A stretch of DNA of 64,000 bases. Source: Haladaptatus sp. R4. Lineage in GTDB: Archaea > Halobacteriota > Halobacteria > Halobacteriales > Haladaptataceae. The first letter of the stretch is position 1; each line of letters begins with the position of its first letter. Positions 60,568 to 64,000 of this stretch are shown here, piece by piece. The stretch covers positions 868,001 through 932,000 of the forward strand of contig NZ_LWHG01000011.1 of NCBI RefSeq assembly GCF_001625445.1, read 5' to 3'. The position numbers and the translations under genes are program-made. The notes under the pieces were generated by a model. The model saw nothing but the letters and a program-made list of their open reading frames with translations. It was not told where the DNA came from and did no database searches.

Positions 60568-60569
60568 GG

Positions 60570-61034
60570 TTATCGCATCGCCTTGAGGAGCGTGCTGATT
60601 TCCTCTGTCGTGTGTTTGCCGAGCTGGCCTCCTTCCTTCGTCGGATGCTTGATACCCTCGTGTCCACCACGCGGTGGGTGAAGGCGGAGGACGGGCGTCA
60701 GGCCCTGCTCACGGAGCGTCGTCTCGTCGTCGAGGAGCGCGCTCGTGAGGTCGGCAACGTCGTCGTAGTCGGTGTTCTCTGCGATCCACTCGTCGTCGAC
60801 CTCGTCGCTGCCTTCGAGCGGCTGTGCTCGCTTGGCGAGAACCGTCTCCAGGACCTCCTGGTCGGGTTCCCCGTGGGCGACGAAGTCGTTGACCTTCGTG
60901 ATCATGCCGCGGTAGGTCTCCGATTCCGGAACCAGTGCGCAGTGATTGACCTTGTGGATGTTGAGCATCGACAGGGTGTCACGAATGTCCTGGTTCATGT
61001 TGACCTCACCGCGAACTTGGACGACTGCTTCCAT
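60570..61034 (-). CDS. rpl30: 50S ribosomal protein uL30
   Basis: 154 residues: [57 protein letters not shown] gives the archaeal/eukaryotic long-form uL30, longer than bacterial L30. It ends with HPPRGGHEGIKHPTKEGGQLGKHTTEEIS. Its stop abuts uL15 by two bases; the start overlaps uS5's stop by one base. Confidence 0.96.
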   Translation of the reverse strand: MEAVVQVRGEVNMNQDIRDTLSMLNIHKVNHCALVPESETYRGMITKVNDFVAHGEPDQEVLETVLAKRAQPLEGSDEVDDEWIAENTDYDDVADLTSALLDDETTLREQGLTPVLRLHPPRGGHEGIKHPTKEGGQLGKHTTEEISTLLKAMR

Positions 61035-61675
61035 CAGTCAGCCACCTCCGGTTCCTCGTCGGGACGGGCGCGTGGCCCACGCGCTTGGGAGGCGTTCTCC
61101 AGCGCGTTGTAGGTCGCCTTGGCGAGGTTGAGCGTCGTTCGCGTGTTGCCGTGGCTCTTCGTCCAGGCGTTCTCGACACCCGCGAGTTCGAGGATTTTGC
61201 GAACGGTGTCGGTCGCTGCGAGACCCAATCCGGCCGGTGCCGGGATGAGTTCGACCTCGACACTGCCCGCCTTCCCCTTCGTTCGGTGGGTGAGCGAGTG
61301 CGGTCGGTCGCTTCGGTCTTCCCACGACCCTGCGCCGCGGGGAACGTCGATGATGTTCAGCTTTGCGATCTCGATAGCCTTCTGGATGGCACCACCGACC
61401 TGATCGTCTCGACCTTCCGCGTAGCCGACGAAGCCGTCGCGGTTGCCGATAGCACAGACGCAGCGGAACTTCACCCGCCGACCGGAGTCGGTCATGCGCT
61501 GGACCATGTTGATGTCCAGCACTTCGTCTTCGAGACCGGGAAGGAGCTGATCGACGAGCTCCGGCTCCTTGAGCGGAAGGCCGGAGTTCAGCGCCTCCTC
61601 CATCGTCTCGATGTCGCCATCGGCGACCTTTCGGCCGAGACGAGTCTGGGGTTGCCAGCCGTTTCTGTTACTCAT
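61034..61675 (-). CDS. rps5: 30S ribosomal protein uS5
   Basis: 213 residues. The S5 N-domain is present ([54 protein letters not shown]) and the C-domain [49 protein letters not shown]. It overlaps uL30 by one base and uL18 is one base upstream, consistent with the dense spc operon. Confidence 0.96.
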   Translation of the reverse strand: MSNRNGWQPQTRLGRKVADGDIETMEEALNSGLPLKEPELVDQLLPGLEDEVLDINMVQRMTDSGRRVKFRCVCAIGNRDGFVGYAEGRDDQVGGAIQKAIEIAKLNIIDVPRGAGSWEDRSDRPHSLTHRTKGKAGSVEVELIPAPAGLGLAATDTVRKILELAGVENAWTKSHGNTRTTLNLAKATYNALENASQARGPRARPDEEPEVAD

Positions 61676-61676
61676 A

Positions 61677-62231
61677 TTATTCGTCCTCCTGGAGGTTCGA
61701 GAGCACTTCGTCGAAGTGCTCGGGTAGTTCTGTGGCGTCGAAATCCCCGCTGTACAGCGGGTCGTCCAGCTGTTCAGCGTACTCGGCGATGTGCTCGCCG
61801 CGGTTACGCGACCAGTCAGCCATCACGCTTTCGTTGTGGGGGATGTCGAGACCAGCGTCGATTGCACCTTCCTGTACTGCGAACGCCTTACTGCCGGGCG
61901 TCGCCGTGTTGAGACCGATGTCGAGCACTGCCTCATCGTAATCAGTGTCGAGTGCGCGTTTGCCGAGCAGGTATCCAGTGAGGTACGCGCTGGGGATGTT
62001 GCCCGTGGGGGCCTCCCAGCCGTACTCCGCCAGATCGCCGGAGTAAGCACTCGCAACTGTGTTGTCGCCGTCGGGACCCATCGTGACCAGCTGTGCCCTG
62101 ACATGCTGGTTGCTCTTCCGAGCGACCAGACGTGGCTTACCCGATTTCAGCAGGCGCAACCTTTGATGGTAGTCAGTCCGGACCTCACGGCGGCGGCGCA
62201 TCGGCACCTTGTATCGTGGTCCAGTTGCCAT
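61677..62231 (-). CDS. rpl18: 50S ribosomal protein uL18
   Basis: 184 residues. The start [49 protein letters not shown] and the core [47 protein letters not shown] match archaeal uL18/L5-type. 5S rRNA-binding protein. It is followed by uS5 after a single base. Confidence 0.96.
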   Translation of the reverse strand: MATGPRYKVPMRRRREVRTDYHQRLRLLKSGKPRLVARKSNQHVRAQLVTMGPDGDNTVASAYSGDLAEYGWEAPTGNIPSAYLTGYLLGKRALDTDYDEAVLDIGLNTATPGSKAFAVQEGAIDAGLDIPHNESVMADWSRNRGEHIAEYAEQLDDPLYSGDFDATELPEHFDEVLSNLQEDE

Positions 62232-62233
62232 TG

Positions 62234-62674
62234 TTAGTAGTTGTTCTCTATGTAGTTCAGCAGGTATTGCACGCTACGGAACTCCCCGCCTTTGGCCTTG
62301 TCGTACAGAGCGCGGTACTGCGTCTGCGTGATTTCGCCGTCGGCACGGAGTTCGCGGAGCTTACGTCGCTGTGCGCGGATACGGTTCGTCCAATCTTCTT
62401 TCGAGTTCTTGCGACCACCCTTCTTCCCCTTGCGGGTTCCGGGCCCGGTTCGGTGTCCGTAGGCGCGCTTCTCGTTGCGCTCACGGGCACGACCGCGGGA
62501 GTTGGTCTTTGCGTCCTTCGACTGAATCGACCCGTCGTCGACCAGTTCGCGGATATCCTCACGGGTGATCGCGTCAGCGATGGCACCCTGTGCGTCGGGG
62601 TCGAACCAAACGCGGTTCTTACCGACGTCGAGAACGTCCGATGCGAGTTTCTTCTGTGCACTCAGGTCACTCAT
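62234..62674 (-). CDS. rpl19e: 50S ribosomal protein eL19
   Basis: 146 residues: [87 protein letters not shown] is the archaeal/eukaryotic eL19 pattern. Bacteria lack this protein, so it confirms an archaeal operon. It overlaps eL32's stop by eight bases. Confidence 0.96.
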   Translation of the reverse strand: MSDLSAQKKLASDVLDVGKNRVWFDPDAQGAIADAITREDIRELVDDGSIQSKDAKTNSRGRARERNEKRAYGHRTGPGTRKGKKGGRKNSKEDWTNRIRAQRRKLRELRADGEITQTQYRALYDKAKGGEFRSVQYLLNYIENNY

Positions 62675-63377
62675 TGTCTACCTCCACTTCGATGTAGGTC
62701 GGGTTGAGCACGCGAATGCCGTCGTCCTCGGCGACTTCCTCGATACGCTCGCGTTTGCGAGCGCCGACTTTCGAGGCGATGCGAACCGCTTCGGTGTCGC
62801 CGTCCACGCCGTCGAGATCATCGACGTTGTGAACGCGAACCTCGTCGAAGCCGCTCGGGTGCTTGCCCCGAACCGCTTTCGGCGTGCGGTAGCCCGCCTC
62901 GACCATGTCGCCCTTGCCCTTGATTCCCCGGCGCTGCTTGCTGAGGTTTCCGCGCGGCTTGCGCCACGACGAGGGCGTGCGCTTTTTCTTGTGGTAGTCC
63001 TGTCGATTGAACTGCGGGGTCCCGACACGTTTTCGCTGCTTGAGCAGTCGTGCCTCCTCGTCTTCGAGGTCGGGCGTCTTCTCGGTCAGCCCGCGGGGTT
63101 GCAGTTCGGTTTCGACGTCTTCGGCCGGTTCTTCCTCCTCGGCCTCCGATTCCTCTTCTTCGATCTCGGCTTCGGTCTCCTCTTCGACTTCGAGGCTTCC
63201 GACGTCCGCCTTGATACGGGCAGCGAGTGCGTTGCCGATTCCGTCGACTTCCGCGAGGTCCGATTGCTCGGCGGCTTTGATGTCCTCGACGGACTCGAAG
63301 CCTTCCTCACGAAGCGATTCGGCCTTGCTCTCGCCAACACCGCTGATGTCTTCGATCTGTTCTGGTTCGTCTGCCAT
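62667..63377 (-). CDS. rpl32e: 50S ribosomal protein eL32 (with N-terminal extension)
   Basis: 236 residues. The N-terminal ~120 residues form a haloarchaeal helix-hairpin-helix domain ([26 protein letters not shown]), then an acidic Glu-rich linker, and the C-terminal eL32 core [67 protein letters not shown]. It lies between uL6 (3 bases apart) and eL19. Confidence 0.96.
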   Translation of the reverse strand: MADEPEQIEDISGVGESKAESLREEGFESVEDIKAAEQSDLAEVDGIGNALAARIKADVGSLEVEEETEAEIEEEESEAEEEEPAEDVETELQPRGLTEKTPDLEDEEARLLKQRKRVGTPQFNRQDYHKKKRTPSSWRKPRGNLSKQRRGIKGKGDMVEAGYRTPKAVRGKHPSGFDEVRVHNVDDLDGVDGDTEAVRIASKVGARKRERIEEVAEDDGIRVLNPTYIEVEVDNE

Positions 63378-63380
63378 CTA

Positions 63381-63917
63381 TCAGGCACCTCCCGTGGACG
63401 GCTTCTCGGTAATGTAGACGCCGTCCTGGAACACGCGCGTGTCTTTGCCCGACACGCGGGTGAGTTGTTCGATGTCTGCGGCGGTCTGACCGACGTCTTC
63501 GATACTTGGGCCGCGCAGGCTCAGTTCCTCGTCGCTGACCTCGACGACGGTGTCCCCGTGGACGTTCGTTCGTCGTGGCGCTTTCTCTCCGAGGAAGTTC
63601 TCGATGACGACTTCGTCGCCCTCGGAACGGACCTGCATCGGGAAGTGAGAGTAGAAGACTTCCATCTTGTACTCCCACTCCTCGCTCACGCCGTGGACCA
63701 TGTTTCGCACGTGGCTCTCGAACGTTCCCACCGTCGCGTTCGTTTTCGCGTCGGTGACGTCGCTCTCGATGACCACTGCGTCGTCCTCGACCGTGACACT
63801 GATGTTCGGGTACCAGAGCCGTCGCGTGACGGATCCCTCCGGTCCTTCGATGGTCACGTCGAGGTGGTCTACGTCGGCGGACACCTCGTCCGGAATTTCG
63901 ATTTCTACTCGTGGCAT
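63381..63917 (-). CDS. rpl6: 50S ribosomal protein uL6
   Basis: 178 residues: PRVEIEIPDEVSADVDHLDVTIEGPEGSVTRRLWYPNISVTVEDDAVVIESDVTDAKTNATVGTFESHVRNMVHGVSEEWEYKMEVFYSHFPMQV is archaeal uL6. Its ATG begins two bases after the uS8 stop, continuing the spc operon. Confidence 0.96.
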   Translation of the reverse strand: MPRVEIEIPDEVSADVDHLDVTIEGPEGSVTRRLWYPNISVTVEDDAVVIESDVTDAKTNATVGTFESHVRNMVHGVSEEWEYKMEVFYSHFPMQVRSEGDEVVIENFLGEKAPRRTNVHGDTVVEVSDEELSLRGPSIEDVGQTAADIEQLTRVSGKDTRVFQDGVYITEKPSTGGA

Positions 63918-63919
63918 TG

Positions 63920-64000
63920 TTAGTAGACGTATGCGATGACCTGGCCACCGATGCCCTCCTCACGGGCTTCGTAGTGGCTCATGACGCCGTGGCTGGTCGT
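63920..64000 (-). CDS. rps8: 30S ribosomal protein uS8, C-terminal end (5' off window)
   Basis: The window edge cuts this gene; 26 residues remain, TTSHGVMSHYEAREEGIGGQVIAYVY, ending TAA. The sequence is the conserved archaeal uS8 C-terminus (G-V-M-S-x-x-E-A-R-x-x-G-x-G-G). It continues the spc operon upstream, beyond base 64000. Confidence 0.93.
   Translation of the reverse strand, partial: TTSHGVMSHYEAREEGIGGQVIAYVY

Overview
The window is haloarchaeal chromosomal DNA. Evidence: high GC, acidic proteins, haloarchaea-specific families (DUF7344 regulators, HTR-like ATPases, globin-coupled transducer), archaeal transcription factor S, an RNA-guided Cbf5-type pseudouridine synthase, and an archaeal spc ribosomal operon (uL15, uL30, uS5, uL18, eL19, eL32, uL6, uS8) with SecY. 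Class Halobacteria is secure. The genus is not; a Haladaptatus-like organism is only a guess from general flavour. Several promoters place TATA-like boxes about 26-27 bases before the start codon, as in leaderless haloarchaeal transcripts.

Layout. 0-1.4 kb: tail of a DUF7344 / type I signal peptidase / Thr-Asn-rich secreted protein operon. 1.5-8.2 kb: housekeeping and small conserved genes (sugar-amine kinase, HAD phosphatase, PRC-barrel, TauE/SafE exporter, MazG-like, flavin-fold protein, S9 peptidase). 8.2-20.3 kb: an efflux and stress island with MFS, DHA2 and MATE exporters, a MacB-like ABC pair, three TetR regulators, a universal stress protein, a DsbA-like protein and a peroxiredoxin. 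It carries two recurring 18-bp operator-like palindromes. 20.3-25.4 kb: mixed small enzymes and regulators, including an uncalled 47-residue zinc-ribbon protein. 25.4-28.0 kb: a TasA/camelysin-like fibre locus with its own signal peptidase. 28.1-33.1 kb: YkgJ-type protein, heme aerotaxis transducer, PEP carboxylase. 33.2-39.0 kb: TFS, a repeat-rich gap, a two-gene unknown pair, HTR-like ATPase, beta-RFAP-synthase-like kinase, glycosyltransferase, and tRNA-Pro with partial duplicates of its 3' end. 39.0-43.4 kb: aspartoacylase-like protein, then adk-DUF106-cmk-cbf5 (all minus strand). 43.5-58.3 kb: Lrp-TrkA regulator, DHH phosphoesterase, APC permease fused to UspA domains, third signal peptidase, metallo-beta-lactamase protein, cyclo-ligase, beta-helix protein, AI-2E transporter, large N6-adenine methylase. 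58.3-64.0 kb: secY and ribosomal proteins, running off the right edge inside uS8.

Sequence quality matters here. About nine otherwise well-conserved genes (including PEP carboxylase three times and transcription factor S) and the tRNA-Pro T-loop are each broken by small indels. Almost all can be repaired by adding or removing one base. The simplest reading is assembly or sequencing error rather than mass pseudogenisation. The SDR stub at 12.3 kb does look like a real remnant.

The two most biologically interesting themes are the paired signal peptidase/TasA-like export loci, which may build an extracellular fibre, and the efflux island with two operator classes, including one promoter that carries both.
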